From DAOUJI01 sp965237875 (GTDB lineage Bacteria > Chloroflexota > Dehalococcoidia > Lucifugimonadales > JAGWBF01): a stretch of 64,000 nucleotides of DNA. A program made the translations under genes and the position numbers. The stretch covers positions 930,001-994,000 of the forward strand of contig CBDEGP010000001.1 in assembly GCA_965237875.1 (NCBI GenBank), written 5' to 3'. The notes beneath the pieces were generated by a model. That model saw only the letters and a list, made by a program, of their open reading frames with translations. It was not told the DNA's origin and searched no databases. Positions 16,742 through 25,128 of the stretch are shown here, piece by piece. Within the stretch, counting starts at the first letter, position 1; each line of letters starts with the position of its first letter.

Positions 16742-17512
16742 ATGTTTAGGTCGTGGGCCCGACGGCTGACTCTCTGCGGACTGGCGCTCATGTCAGTTGC
16801 AACTGTGGCTTGCGGTACGGACAAACCGATCACTTCAGTAGCAACCGTGGCTTGCGGCACGGACAAACCGATCACTCCTGAAGAGGTTCTTGAAAAAGCC
16901 CGCAAAGCCATGAAGGATCTGGCTGGATACCACTTTGAATACGACTACCAAATTGTTAAGGAGGGGAGCCCCGACGACGGCGGTGACATCACACTAGACG
17001 GCGCCGTCGTCGCTGATTTCCAGGCGCCCGACCGGATACGACTAAGAGGAGGCATGGTCAGCGGTTTGACGCCTGGCCTAAACGTAGACAAGGAGTTTGA
17101 TGAACTTTGGGTGGGCAACATCCAATACTTGAGGAATCCCATAACCGGACGATGGAGGACGATAACGTATCCAGATAAGTATGCCCAGACCGTTAACGAA
17201 ATGATTGACATCGCTCCCGATTCGTTCAGTTCCCTGGAATTTGCTGAACCTGAGTCTGTGGACGGGTATGAATCGTTTAAACTCATCGCAACGGCTCCCC
17301 CAGGAGTTTACGTAGAATATTATGAGCCTCCCCCGGAAGTCCGTGTGGAGTTTTACATTGGAAAGGATGATTGCCTGATCAGGAAATTCGTCTTTGATGC
17401 TGAGAGCTACGACGACGTGAAATCCCATACTGTCACGTACAGGTTCTCCGGTTTCGACAATCCGGTCACCATCGACGTTCCTGAGGTGGCGCCGCCGACC
17501 CTTCCTCCCTAG
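16742..17512 (+). CDS. LppX/LprG-like lipoprotein with duplicated lipobox segment
   Basis: The 256-residue protein has a signal peptide (MFRSWARRLTLCGLALM) and two consecutive copies of a 14-residue segment SVATVACGTDKPIT, giving candidate lipidation cysteines at C24 and C38. The mature part (ITPEEVLEKARKAMKDLAGYHFEYDY, long beta strands, PDRIRLRGG, GRWRTITYPDKYA, IGKDDCLIRKFVF) resembles the LppX/LprAFG and LolA-like half-barrel lipoproteins. Those bind or carry lipids across the cell envelope. Assignment to that fold is by pattern only. It probably forms an operon with the preceding lipoprotein gene. Confidence 0.7.
   Translation: MFRSWARRLTLCGLALMSVATVACGTDKPITSVATVACGTDKPITPEEVLEKARKAMKDLAGYHFEYDYQIVKEGSPDDGGDITLDGAVVADFQAPDRIRLRGGMVSGLTPGLNVDKEFDELWVGNIQYLRNPITGRWRTITYPDKYAQTVNEMIDIAPDSFSSLEFAEPESVDGYESFKLIATAPPGVYVEYYEPPPEVRVEFYIGKDDCLIRKFVFDAESYDDVKSHTVTYRFSGFDNPVTIDVPEVAPPTLPP
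16793..16876 (+). repeat. in-frame 42-bp tandem duplication within lipoprotein gene
   Basis: Units 16793-16834 and 16835-16876 encode the identical peptide SVATVACGTDKPIT. They differ at three bases only, all third codon positions (GTT/GTA, ACT/ACC, GGT/GGC). Confidence 0.95.
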
Positions 17513-17547
17513 CTTCTCGTCAACCCTGACGCGGAATCCTGTCGCAG

Positions 17548-18352
17548 CTAGGTCGTTCTAAGGTTGTCCCTGATTTCGGCCGCCAGCAGAGGAAGAACCT
17601 CGCCTGAAGGGCCTGCAAGGGTGATGTCGGCGAGGCGGGATAGAGAGGTCTGGGACGGGTTGATTTCCACCACTGCGGCGCCCCGCTCCTTGGCTGCGCG
17701 GGGCATTCCCGCGGCGGGATGCACCGTGCCCGACGTGCCAATCATCAACATGCAGTCGCACAGGTTCACTTGGTACAGGCACACTTTGAGCACGTCAGCC
17801 GGTATGGGCTCACCGAACATCACAGTGTCTATCTTCATAGTCCCCCTGCATTCGAGGCAGAAGGGAGGGAACTCTTCCATCGGGAAATCGTCCCGGCCTA
17901 CCCGCAAGGTGCATTCAATGCACCTAATCTTGGTGCGATTCCCGTGAATCTCGGCCACGTTGACGCTTCCGGCCCTGAAGTGGAGGCTGTCCACGTTCTG
18001 GGTAATGATGTATTGCAGCGCCCCCATCCGCTCCATCTCAGCCAGGGCGTAGTGGCCTGGGTTAGGCTTTGCTCCGTCAAGGGCGGCCTTCATATCGTAG
18101 GCGGCGTTTCTCGGCGTCTTCTCCTCTGTCCAACCGTCTGGCCCACCACAAGGCGGGGTCGTCCATGAATTGCCGGTAGCCCAGAGACGAAGGCTCGCCG
18201 TACTTAGTCCACAGGCCCTCCGGTCCTCTAAAGGGAGGTATACCGCTCTCCACCGACATGCCCGCTCCCACAAGCGCAACGACGTGCCGGGCCTTGACCA
18301 CGGCTTCCGCTGCCCTCTCCACTGATTCCGGCAAATCCCGGCTTTGGCTCAT
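17548..18352 (-). pseudogene. Sir2-family NAD-dependent deacylase, single-base frameshift
   Basis: The gene is split between two frames. The first 75 codons from ATG 18352 give ALVGAGMSVESGIPPFRGPEGLW, the Sir2 NAD-binding start. The rest, in the next frame, gives PNPGHYALAEMERMG, TQNVDSLHFRAGS, the EIHG catalytic His, zinc Cys pairs CIEC and CLEC, VMFGEPIP and GTSGTVHPAAGMP. Removing T18127 joins them into a 267-residue protein of normal sirtuin length, reading RRLDEEKTP across the joint. It could be a true pseudogene, a recent mutation or a sequencing error. The start overlaps the recF stop as ATGA. Sirtuins remove acyl groups from lysines using NAD. Confidence 0.85.
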
Positions 18353-19557
18353 GCTTGTACCTCATCTGTCCTGATTGTCGCCCTGCCGGACGCGCTCTCC
18401 GGCAGGGCTTCAGGCTTGACGGTCCCGCCATGGACTTGGTAGAAGGCGGCGCCGAACTCGCCAAAGTCGTCCAGGACTCCCCTGTCCGCCGTGGTCATGA
18501 TGACCTGTTGGTAGTCGGCGGCCTTTTCCAGCGTCTTTCTCCGGCGGTCCCAGTCCAGCTCCGACAGCACGTCGTCCAGAAGCGCCAAGGGTCTTTCCCC
18601 CTTGGCCGCCGTGAGGTATTCGGCCTCGGCCAACTTCATGCTCAGCGCCGCCGTACGCGCCTGCCCTCGGGATGCGTACGTGGTCATGTCCACTCCGTTG
18701 GCCGTGATGGCCACGTCGTCCCTATGGGGCCCGACGCCGGTGGCGCCTGTGGACCTGTCCTTTGCGTTGGACTTGGCCAGAGCGTTGCTGAACTGCTTGG
18801 ACACGTCCTCGACGGCCCTCGACTCCGGCAGGGGAACGCTGGGCCTGTACTCCAGGAGCAGGTCTTCAGCCGATTCCGTTAGATCAAGGTGCCTTTCCCT
18901 GGCCAGAACGCATAAATCGCCCATTGCCTGGCCCCGCCGTTGGACGATCAGCGATCCATGCTGCACCAACTCCAGGTCCCAGAATTCCAGCTCGTCTTCC
19001 TTGGCCCTGTGGTCCTGCAATGCTTTCAGGAGCCGGTTCCTCTGTTGGACCACCCTGCTGTACCTCTGGAGGGACCTGAAGTAAAGCGGGTCGGCCTGGG
19101 AAATCATGATGTCCATGAAACGCCGCCTGCCGGACGGCGGACCGTAGACCAGGTCGATGTCGTTTGCGGAGAAGAGCACCGCATTGACCAGGCCCACCAG
19201 CTGCGGGGTGGTGCGTCTGGACCCGTTCACCCTGATTTCTCGCCGGACTCCCCGGCGTTGGGATGAGCCGGCCTGCGCCAGGGACCTCTTGTAGCCGATG
19301 ATAACCTGGAGCCGTGAGTCGCCGGTATGGAATGCGCCGGACAGTATCGTCCCCTCGTCCTGGGCTTCCCACCGCATGAGCTCGCTGTCGTTGAGGGCGC
19401 GGAACGAGCGTCCGATGCACATCAGGTAGATGGCTTCCAGAATTCCTGTCTTGCCCTGGGCGTTGCCCCCGTAGAGGACCGTCAGTCCCAATGGCAATTC
19501 CAGGTCCAAGTGGGAGAAGTTTCGGAAGTTGGTCAGCCTGAGGCGGGAAAGGTGCAT
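18349..19557 (-). CDS. recF: DNA replication and repair protein RecF
   Basis: The 402-residue SMC-like ATPase starts LRLTNFRNFSHLDLELPLGLTVLYG. It has Walker A GGNAQGKT at residues 30-37, GRSFRALNDSELMRW, VNAVLFSANDIDLVYGPPSGRRRFMD, the signature loop SRGQ, and Walker B LALLDDVLSELD. RecF loads RecA at gapped DNA with RecO and RecR. It is not beside dnaA, dnaN or gyrB as in many bacteria. Instead it lies between the sirtuin gene (4-base overlap) and a gene pair of unknown/PAC2 type. The C-terminus (PEALPESASGRATIRTDEVQA) is a short disordered extension. Confidence 0.93.
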   Translation of the reverse strand: MHLSRLRLTNFRNFSHLDLELPLGLTVLYGGNAQGKTGILEAIYLMCIGRSFRALNDSELMRWEAQDEGTILSGAFHTGDSRLQVIIGYKRSLAQAGSSQRRGVRREIRVNGSRRTTPQLVGLVNAVLFSANDIDLVYGPPSGRRRFMDIMISQADPLYFRSLQRYSRVVQQRNRLLKALQDHRAKEDELEFWDLELVQHGSLIVQRRGQAMGDLCVLARERHLDLTESAEDLLLEYRPSVPLPESRAVEDVSKQFSNALAKSNAKDRSTGATGVGPHRDDVAITANGVDMTTYASRGQARTAALSMKLAEAEYLTAAKGERPLALLDDVLSELDWDRRRKTLEKAADYQQVIMTTADRGVLDDFGEFGAAFYQVHGGTVKPEALPESASGRATIRTDEVQA

Positions 19558-19618
19558 CCCGGCGCTCCGCTATGGGACTTGAAGCTGCTGTGGGACCGGG
19601 ACCGTTGGAAGCCCTGTC

Positions 19619-20377
19619 CTATTCCGGGTCTCTCAGGGATTCTATCAGACGCTCCAGGTCCCGGGCCCCGTCCACCTCGCCGCTGGAGAGTTTATAGCAG
19701 CGGTCAAGATAGAGCTTGGCAAGCTGCGCCCCGTTCAGGGATGAGTCGAGGACCGCTTGCATGAGGGCCGGGATGTAATAGTTTTCCGGCAGGAATCTGC
19801 GCAGCAGATCTATTTCGTCCTTTGCGTCTTCCTGGATTTGAGGGTCGGTGGCCTCCACGGCGAACCGGAGTTTGCTCACCAGCTTGGACAACTCGGCCAG
19901 CTTGTCCTGTTCGCTCATCAGGCTGAAGAGAACCTCGTTGACCCCCTCCGCCTCGTGGGCCGGTTCCAGGCTCCCCGGCGCATACGGTTGCATTTGAGCT
20001 GCCACGTCCGACCAGCTGCGGGAATAAGCCTGGACCACCTCGGTCACCGATTCCATCATTCTCGGAACGTCGTAACTAAGAATGGACCCGGCGAAGATCA
20101 GGTCATCGTCTCGGACCATAGCCAGCCTGTCCAACTCTGCCCATGACGGCGCTTCTTCAGGCATGGGAGGCAGAGAAAAGGCGGATAGGTCGCCGATGGC
20201 TGCGCTGCCCAGAGACGAGGCGAGGAAGGGCGGCACGTACTTCGCAAAGTCCACCGATATGGGAAGCACGATTACGTAGGTGGCGTACAGCTTGTCGGGG
20301 CTGCCTCCGGTGCGGAAGTAGACTATGGCGTGGCCCTTGGGCTTCTCAGGGTGGCCCCGTTCGTAGACCAGGTCCAT
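19619..20377 (-). CDS. conserved-looking protein of unknown function, partner of PAC2 gene
   Basis: The 252-residue protein is not recognised. The N-terminal half has beta strands (HAIVYFRTG, LYATYVIVLPISVDFAKYVPPFLA) and the motif FSLPPMPEEAPSWAELDRLA followed by DDDLIFAGSILSYDVPRMMESV. The C-terminal half is helical (VNEVLFSLMSEQDKLAELSKLVSKLRFAVE, DEIDLLRRFLPENYYIPALMQAVLD), with helix lengths suited to oligomer contacts. No signal peptide or membrane helix. It starts 15 bases after the PAC2-family gene ends, on the same strand, and recF follows after 61 bases. Tight pairing suggests it acts with the PAC2 protein. Confidence 0.7.
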   Translation of the reverse strand: MDLVYERGHPEKPKGHAIVYFRTGGSPDKLYATYVIVLPISVDFAKYVPPFLASSLGSAAIGDLSAFSLPPMPEEAPSWAELDRLAMVRDDDLIFAGSILSYDVPRMMESVTEVVQAYSRSWSDVAAQMQPYAPGSLEPAHEAEGVNEVLFSLMSEQDKLAELSKLVSKLRFAVEATDPQIQEDAKDEIDLLRRFLPENYYIPALMQAVLDSSLNGAQLAKLYLDRCYKLSSGEVDGARDLERLIESLRDPE

Positions 20378-20392
20378 GTCAAAGGCCTCGGC

Positions 20393-21301
20393 CTAGGCAG
20401 GCCGTTCCTGGTCGGGATCGGTGAACAGCTGGTTCATCTCCGCCAAGAAGCTTCCGACTTCTGAAGAAAAGGCCGCATCCTCCACCGCGTCCGTAGACTC
20501 GACTTCCTCCGAGTCGTAGCGCTCCTCCATGCGGGTTACCAACTCCTTTAGCTCAGGGTTGTTAAGCAACGCCTTGTCCAGTTCTTTGTACTGTCTCTTG
20601 CCCCGCCTGAAGGGAGGAAGGTCCTCGGGCATGTCGTATATGGCGCCCAGGACTTCCAGCAGCCTTGCGGCCCCGGTGTAGTCTTCGTCCAGCTGGAGAT
20701 ATTGAGGAACGTGGACCATGAAGTTCATGGACTCTATCTCGGGGTCTATCTTGGCGATGCCGTCGCTCACCAGGTTCATGATGCTGGTCGGTCCCTGGTA
20801 TTTGCTGCTCCTCTGGCGCAGCCCTCCGGCGCCGGCTTTGGCGGCAACGCCCCCGACGTCTCCGGTGACGATGACGGGCCTGGTGTGGGGCACGAAGTCG
20901 TACATGGCGCCCAAACGTCCGTAGCGCTTCACCCCGAAGTGTTTGAATATCTCCACCACCGAGTCGGTGTAGTCCTCGCTGAAGGCGTGGGGCTCCAGCA
21001 GGTGGAAGAAGATCATGTCCGGGCCATTCTTGGACTGGCTGTAGTTTATTACGCTGTTGGGTATGGTGACCTCCCGGGCGCCCTTGGAAAACCTGCTGGT
21101 GGGGCGGTACCGCGTGAAGTCGAAGTAGTTGCCGGGCCTGGCCAGCCGCCCAAATTCCTTTACTCCCAGGTGCCTTTCAAAACGGGCCAAGGCAATGCTG
21201 ACCACGCTCCCCACGTCGACCCAAGGCCGCACCATGGTGAAGGCGTGGGGGGAGACCAGTTCGGGGACCGGCTCGGTGATTTCGAAAGCTCCTATGCGCA
21301 T
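20393..21301 (-). CDS. PAC2 (proteasome assembly chaperone 2) superfamily protein, paralogue 1
   Basis: The 302-residue protein has the PAC2-type pattern: an N-terminal LRPWVDVGSV-like strand and helix (here VRPWVDVGSVVSIALARFERHL), DFTRYRP, DMIFFHLLEPHAF, YGRLGAMYDFVPHTRPVIVTG, YQGPTSIMNLV, and MNFMVHVPQYLQLDEDYTGAARLLEVL. Bacterial and archaeal members bind proteasome-like or unknown partners, and few are characterised. A clear paralogue lies at 56371-57261. The C-terminal 60 residues are acidic and helical. It is first in a probable leftward operon ahead of the unknown gene, recF and sir2. Confidence 0.78.
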   Translation of the reverse strand: MRIGAFEITEPVPELVSPHAFTMVRPWVDVGSVVSIALARFERHLGVKEFGRLARPGNYFDFTRYRPTSRFSKGAREVTIPNSVINYSQSKNGPDMIFFHLLEPHAFSEDYTDSVVEIFKHFGVKRYGRLGAMYDFVPHTRPVIVTGDVGGVAAKAGAGGLRQRSSKYQGPTSIMNLVSDGIAKIDPEIESMNFMVHVPQYLQLDEDYTGAARLLEVLGAIYDMPEDLPPFRRGKRQYKELDKALLNNPELKELVTRMEERYDSEEVESTDAVEDAAFSSEVGSFLAEMNQLFTDPDQERPA

Positions 21302-21405
21302 GTTCCTATCTTGGCAGATGAACCCCGCCTTTTCAATAGCTCAACGCAGTCAGTGACCGTATCCTTTACGGTCCCTGCAACCAAGCGTAAGATTCATAAG
21401 CGGTT

Positions 21406-21771
21406 ATGGGAACTTTCAGCGTGAACATCCGAGTTATCGGCTCCGACGGCCTGATTGAGGATGTCGAGGCGCTCGTTGACACGGGAGCGACCCGAACGTC
21501 GCTGCCTGCGGGCCTGTTGCGGCGTCTGGGAGTCACCCCTCAGGAAAATGGCCTGTTTCGCACGGCCACTGGGGCGGTTATAGAGATGGAGACCGGAGAG
21601 ACAGAGGTGGAGTTGGGTGGACGCCGGAAGACAGTTCCCATAGTGTTCGGTGCAGACGCCGCAGGAGCGCTCATAGGAGCGACCACACTGGAAATATTCA
21701 GCCTGGCGGTTGACCCTATCGAGCAAAGGCTCACCCCCGTTCCAGGTTTGCTCCCGTTCCAGGTTAGCTAA
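21406..21771 (+). CDS. retropepsin-like aspartic protease (clan AA)
   Basis: The 121-residue protein has the single-domain retropepsin pattern: strand-rich N-terminus, ALVDTGATRTSLP with catalytic Asp at residue 25, flap-like strands (FRTATGAVIEMETGETEVELGG), then GALIGATTLEIFSLAVDP matching the hydrophobic-hydrophobic-Gly plus ILG-like helix of the family. One domain supplies one Asp, so an active enzyme would be a homodimer. It has no gag/pol or transposon context here, so a cellular role is likely. It is divergent from the PAC2 gene, with 104 bases between them. No good binding site is visible at ATG 21406. Confidence 0.8.
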   Translation: MGTFSVNIRVIGSDGLIEDVEALVDTGATRTSLPAGLLRRLGVTPQENGLFRTATGAVIEMETGETEVELGGRRKTVPIVFGADAAGALIGATTLEIFSLAVDPIEQRLTPVPGLLPFQVS

Positions 21772-21880
21772 TGTAAGGACCCTGCGAAGCTGTTCACCCC
21801 TCCTGTGGGATGTCAGGTGAACAAGGCCGAACATTTGGTGAACGTCGAGGACGGGACTGGAAACAGTCGGCAGCCTGGCG

Positions 21881-22771
21881 TCAGTCTACGTATGGCCTCA
21901 CTTCGTTGACGAACCAGTCCATGCCGTCATGGTAGGCGGAAATGTCCTGGCTGAAGAGGCCCAGTATGAAGTGCTCGACGCCCGCCTCCTGTGAACGGGC
22001 TATTTCGTCGCGGGCCTCTTGTGCGGAGGCCGTCTGGCGGATGCTCTTGGAGACTGTGACCGAACCTGCCGGTCTCCCTGCCTTTTCCACCTCTTGCTTG
22101 AGGAGTCCTATTTTGCTTGACAACTCTTCCATGCTCATCAGCTGCGTCGTCGGCACCCATGCGTCTCCCACTCGGGCGGCTCGCCGTATCGCCGGCGGCT
22201 CGTTCCCTCCGACCCAAATCGGAATATGGGGCTTCTGGACAGGTTTGGGGTAGAAGTGTATGCCGGAAAAACTGGAGTAACTGCCTTCGAATTCAGGATT
22301 GTCGCTGGTCCACAGTTCCTTGTATATCTGGAGGTATTCGTCGGTCACCTTGCCTCGCTGTCGATAGGTGTCCAGCCCCAGGACCTTGAACTCCTCCTCC
22401 ATCCAGCCAACGCCGGCGCCCAGTATTATCCGGCCGTTGGACATGAAATCCAGGGTGGACAATATCTTGGCGGTCAGAATGGGTTCCCGGTACGGGACCA
22501 CCAGGACCAGGGTCCCGATTTTCACGTTTTTCGTACACCCGGCCAGGAAACCCATAGCAGCCAGCGGCTCGCACCAAGGCAGCTCTCTGGCGAAGGGCGG
22601 GTCTCCTGACTCTGAGTAGGGGTATCTAGGGGCTATACTGTGCGGCAGGATGATGTGGTCGTTCACCCAGATGTGGTCGAACCCCAACTCATCGGCCTTG
22701 GTCGCCGCTCCGAGTATATTGTCAGGCGACGCCGCCGGTCCCACGACCGGAGTGTTGCATCCGTAGCTCAT
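21881..22771 (-). CDS. LLM-class F420-dependent oxidoreductase (TIGR03619-like)
   Basis: The 296-residue luciferase-like barrel shows ATKADELGFDHIWVNDHIILP, FLAGCTKNVKIGTLVLVVPYREPI, MSNGRIILGAGVGWMEEEFKVLGL, RGKVTDEYLQIYKELWTSDNPEFEGSYSSF, PHIPIWVGGNEPPAIRRAARVGDAWVP. The order and spacing fit the F420-dependent subgroup with LGLD/RG motifs. It has a strong GGAGG site. It is the second of three such genes in the window. Its closest relative here by motif is the gene at 44121, which shares DEYL/DEYI and GVGWLEKEF-type stretches. Substrate unknown. Confidence 0.9.
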   Translation of the reverse strand: MSYGCNTPVVGPAASPDNILGAATKADELGFDHIWVNDHIILPHSIAPRYPYSESGDPPFARELPWCEPLAAMGFLAGCTKNVKIGTLVLVVPYREPILTAKILSTLDFMSNGRIILGAGVGWMEEEFKVLGLDTYRQRGKVTDEYLQIYKELWTSDNPEFEGSYSSFSGIHFYPKPVQKPHIPIWVGGNEPPAIRRAARVGDAWVPTTQLMSMEELSSKIGLLKQEVEKAGRPAGSVTVSKSIRQTASAQEARDEIARSQEAGVEHFILGLFSQDISAYHDGMDWFVNEVRPYVD

Positions 22772-22885
22772 TGCCGCCTCCTGGTCTTATATAAGCCCCC
22801 TCGGTTGCGGGAGGCCGTTTTGGTGGGTAACATACCACATTGACGACCGTTCGCAAACAAACCGGCTGCGGGGAGTTTTCGGCTG

Positions 22886-23143
22886 ATGGATGAAATCATA
22901 GGCATGAAGGACATGGAGGCCATCTTCAGCGTTACGGATGCGCTGGGCATCGACCGCGAGCAGGTGAGTGTGCCCTTGGGTAAGGAGGACCCGGGACAGG
23001 TCACCTATACGCCGTCGGGGGACGTGGAAATCGTCGTGCCCCTATCCACTCCCATAACGGATTGGCTGGAAACCCTCAGGGCCAGCCTCACGGACCTGGG
23101 ATTCACTCCGCAGGAGAGTGACGAGGACGATTGGGCCGGTTGA
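22886..23143 (+). CDS. small acidic protein of unknown function
   Basis: The 85-residue protein starts at ATG 22886. It has a short helix (MKDMEAIFSVTDALGI), a middle strand section (GDVEIVVPLSTPITDWLETLRASLTDLGF) and a very acidic C-terminus (QESDEDDWAG). No family is recognised, and no membrane segment or signal is present. It precedes the Gfo/Idh gene by 66 bases in the same direction, so the two may be co-transcribed. Confidence 0.5.
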   Translation: MDEIIGMKDMEAIFSVTDALGIDREQVSVPLGKEDPGQVTYTPSGDVEIVVPLSTPITDWLETLRASLTDLGFTPQESDEDDWAG

Positions 23144-23209
23144 CCCGGCGGCTGAGGCCGTCTCCGTATGACCCGCCGGCGGCTGCGAAAACCATAGTAG
23201 GAGGGTGAT

Positions 23210-24307
23210 ATGACTGGTGAAAAGATAGGCATCGGAATCATCGGAGCCAACGCCAACTACGGCTGGAGCAAGAGGGCGCATCTGCCTGCCCTGAAAGCTC
23301 TCCCCGAGTATGAGCTGGCAGCCGTCTGCACCTCCCGCCCGGAGACGGCCCAGGAATCCAAAGAGTTCTATGGAGCCGGAGTCGCGTTCCACGACTACCG
23401 GCTGATGGTTGAACACCCGGAAGTGGACCTCGTGGTGGTCTCGGTAAAGGTCCCTTTCCACTATGAGATGGTCAAGGCTGCGATACAGGCAGGGAAGGAC
23501 GTTTTCTGTGAGTGGCCGTTGGGAGCAAATCTGGCCGAGGCTGAAGAGTTGACCGCAATGGTCCAGGAGAAGGGTGTTGGGACCATGATCGGCCTCCAGT
23601 CCAGAGGAGACCCCGCTGTGCTCCACATAAAGGAACTGCTGTCTGATGGGTGCGTGGGCTACCCGCTGTTGTGCAACATGACCATGTTCCTGCCCGGACT
23701 CCTTCAGAGGGGAAGGGACCGGGCCTGGTCCGCTGACCGCAAGGCCGGGGCCAACACCCTCACCATCGCCACGGGCCACTCTTTGGACATGCTGGGCTAC
23801 TGCGTGGGCGACTTCCGGGAGCTGTCGGCCCAAGTGGCGGTGCAGGTCCCTGTTTGGACTACCGTAGAGGGAGACAAGGTCGATTGCGACGCTCCTGACA
23901 ACGTGCTAGTCAACGGACGCCTGGACAACTGCGCTGTTGCGTCCGTCCACGTGTCCACGGTTCCCTGGCACGGCAGCGGCTGGAGGCTGGAGGTCTTTGG
24001 CAATGAGGGTACTTTGACGGCTTCAGGAACGCAGATGGTCCAGTACACGGACATGAAGATATATAGCGGGAAGCACGATGGGCCTATGGAAGAGGTGCAG
24101 ACGCCGGACAAGCACCGCTGGGCGCCCGACGACACGCCCGCGGGAGAGCCCTACAACGTGGCCCAGCTTTACCGGCGGTATTCCCAGGCCAAGCAGGCGG
24201 GAGAGGGAGTGGAGAATGACTTCAGCCTTGCTTTGAGACGCCATCGTTTGCTCGATGCCCTGCAGGAGTCTTCGGACAAGGGAGCGTCGGTCAACGTTGA
24301 CATATAA
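23210..24307 (+). CDS. Gfo/Idh/MocA-family oxidoreductase, Gal80-like
   Basis: The 365-residue protein has an N-terminal NAD(P) Rossmann fold (IGIGIIGANANYGWSKRAHLPAL), DLVVVSVKVPFHYEMVKAAIQAGKDVFCEWPLGANLAEAEEL, and a C-terminal alpha/beta domain with TIATGHSLDMLGYCVGDF. Most catalytic members have CEKP, whose Lys is functional; here it is CEWP, as in Gal80-like proteins. The enzyme may therefore have an altered mechanism or be non-catalytic. A GGAGG site precedes the start. The downstream neighbour is an unrecognised gene, so no pathway can be assigned. Confidence 0.88.
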   Translation: MTGEKIGIGIIGANANYGWSKRAHLPALKALPEYELAAVCTSRPETAQESKEFYGAGVAFHDYRLMVEHPEVDLVVVSVKVPFHYEMVKAAIQAGKDVFCEWPLGANLAEAEELTAMVQEKGVGTMIGLQSRGDPAVLHIKELLSDGCVGYPLLCNMTMFLPGLLQRGRDRAWSADRKAGANTLTIATGHSLDMLGYCVGDFRELSAQVAVQVPVWTTVEGDKVDCDAPDNVLVNGRLDNCAVASVHVSTVPWHGSGWRLEVFGNEGTLTASGTQMVQYTDMKIYSGKHDGPMEEVQTPDKHRWAPDDTPAGEPYNVAQLYRRYSQAKQAGEGVENDFSLALRRHRLLDALQESSDKGASVNVDI

Positions 24308-24405
24308 GCCTGGGAATGAGCCGCAACCTCAATCTTTCCACTCGGACCTTGCGCTTGGGAGATGAAGCGAAAGGAACACTAGGAGGGAGGAGATGAAAGG
24401 GACGC

Positions 24406-25101
24406 ATGAGCAGTCCTCTCGGACAGATTGACAAGCCTGAAGCTGATCAATTCAAGCAGGTCAGGAAGATATTCTTGGTCCCCCTCTTTCTCAGCCCCCC
24501 TGATGCGCCGGGCGACCTGAAGGAGTTGCTTGAGGAATACTGGAACGGGGCCCAGCAGCACGTTGCTCGGTTGGAAGCGTCTTTGGGTCCTGTTTCCCAC
24601 ATATTCCATGAGACTGTTTTCCTGGAGGGCGAGGAGGGAGCGGCGATGCTCGAGCAGATAAACCCCATGGGATACCGCGCCCTCAGGGCCCGGTACTATT
24701 CAGGCGCTGTCCTTCAAGCCACGGAAGACAGAGAGTTGATACAGGAAACCGGCGACTGGCAGCGGTGCCTGGCCTCGGGCCTGACCAGCGAGAAGGTGTT
24801 CAGCGCTGTGGTTGAGTTCTACAACGACGCAGTAACCCGGCGGTATCAGCATATCAGCGAAAAGATCGACCAGAACCTTGGGGAGGATGAGTCGGCCATC
24901 CTTGTCATCGGAGAGCAGCACAGGGTCCAGTTTCCTTCGGATGTTCAGGTGTTCTATGTGTCTCCGCCTGCGTTGGACCGCATCAAGCAGTGGATAAGAG
25001 ACCTGTCCTCCCGGATGCCCGTGGATTCCTCTCAACCATCCCCGGATGATGCCGGTGAGCCCGGTGAGGAGGCGCCTCAGACCTCCGGGGAGCAGCCCTA
25101 A
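24406..25101 (+). CDS. cytosolic protein of unknown function
   Basis: The 231-residue protein follows a strong GGGAGGAGATG-type leader. A predicted beta strand (KIFLVPLFLSP) precedes helices (DLKELLEEYWNGAQQHVARLEASLG), MLEQINPMGYRALRARYYSGAVLQ, and a VVEFYNDAVTRRYQHISEKIDQNL helix. It then carries a strand-turn-strand ESAILVIGEQHRVQFPSDVQVFYVSPPALDRIKQWI that looks like a conserved core. The C-terminal 30 residues are disordered (Pro/Ser/Glu). No family is recognised. It converges with the MFS gene, with 27 bases between the stops. Confidence 0.65.
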   Translation: MSSPLGQIDKPEADQFKQVRKIFLVPLFLSPPDAPGDLKELLEEYWNGAQQHVARLEASLGPVSHIFHETVFLEGEEGAAMLEQINPMGYRALRARYYSGAVLQATEDRELIQETGDWQRCLASGLTSEKVFSAVVEFYNDAVTRRYQHISEKIDQNLGEDESAILVIGEQHRVQFPSDVQVFYVSPPALDRIKQWIRDLSSRMPVDSSQPSPDDAGEPGEEAPQTSGEQP

Positions 25102-25128
25102 CACCCTTGGGATTGTAGCCTTGGCCTG

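Noticed and set aside
17548..18352. Programmed ribosomal frameshift in the sirtuin gene
   Set aside because: No slippery sequence or following pseudoknot was seen at the joint, and sirtuins are not known to use frameshifting.
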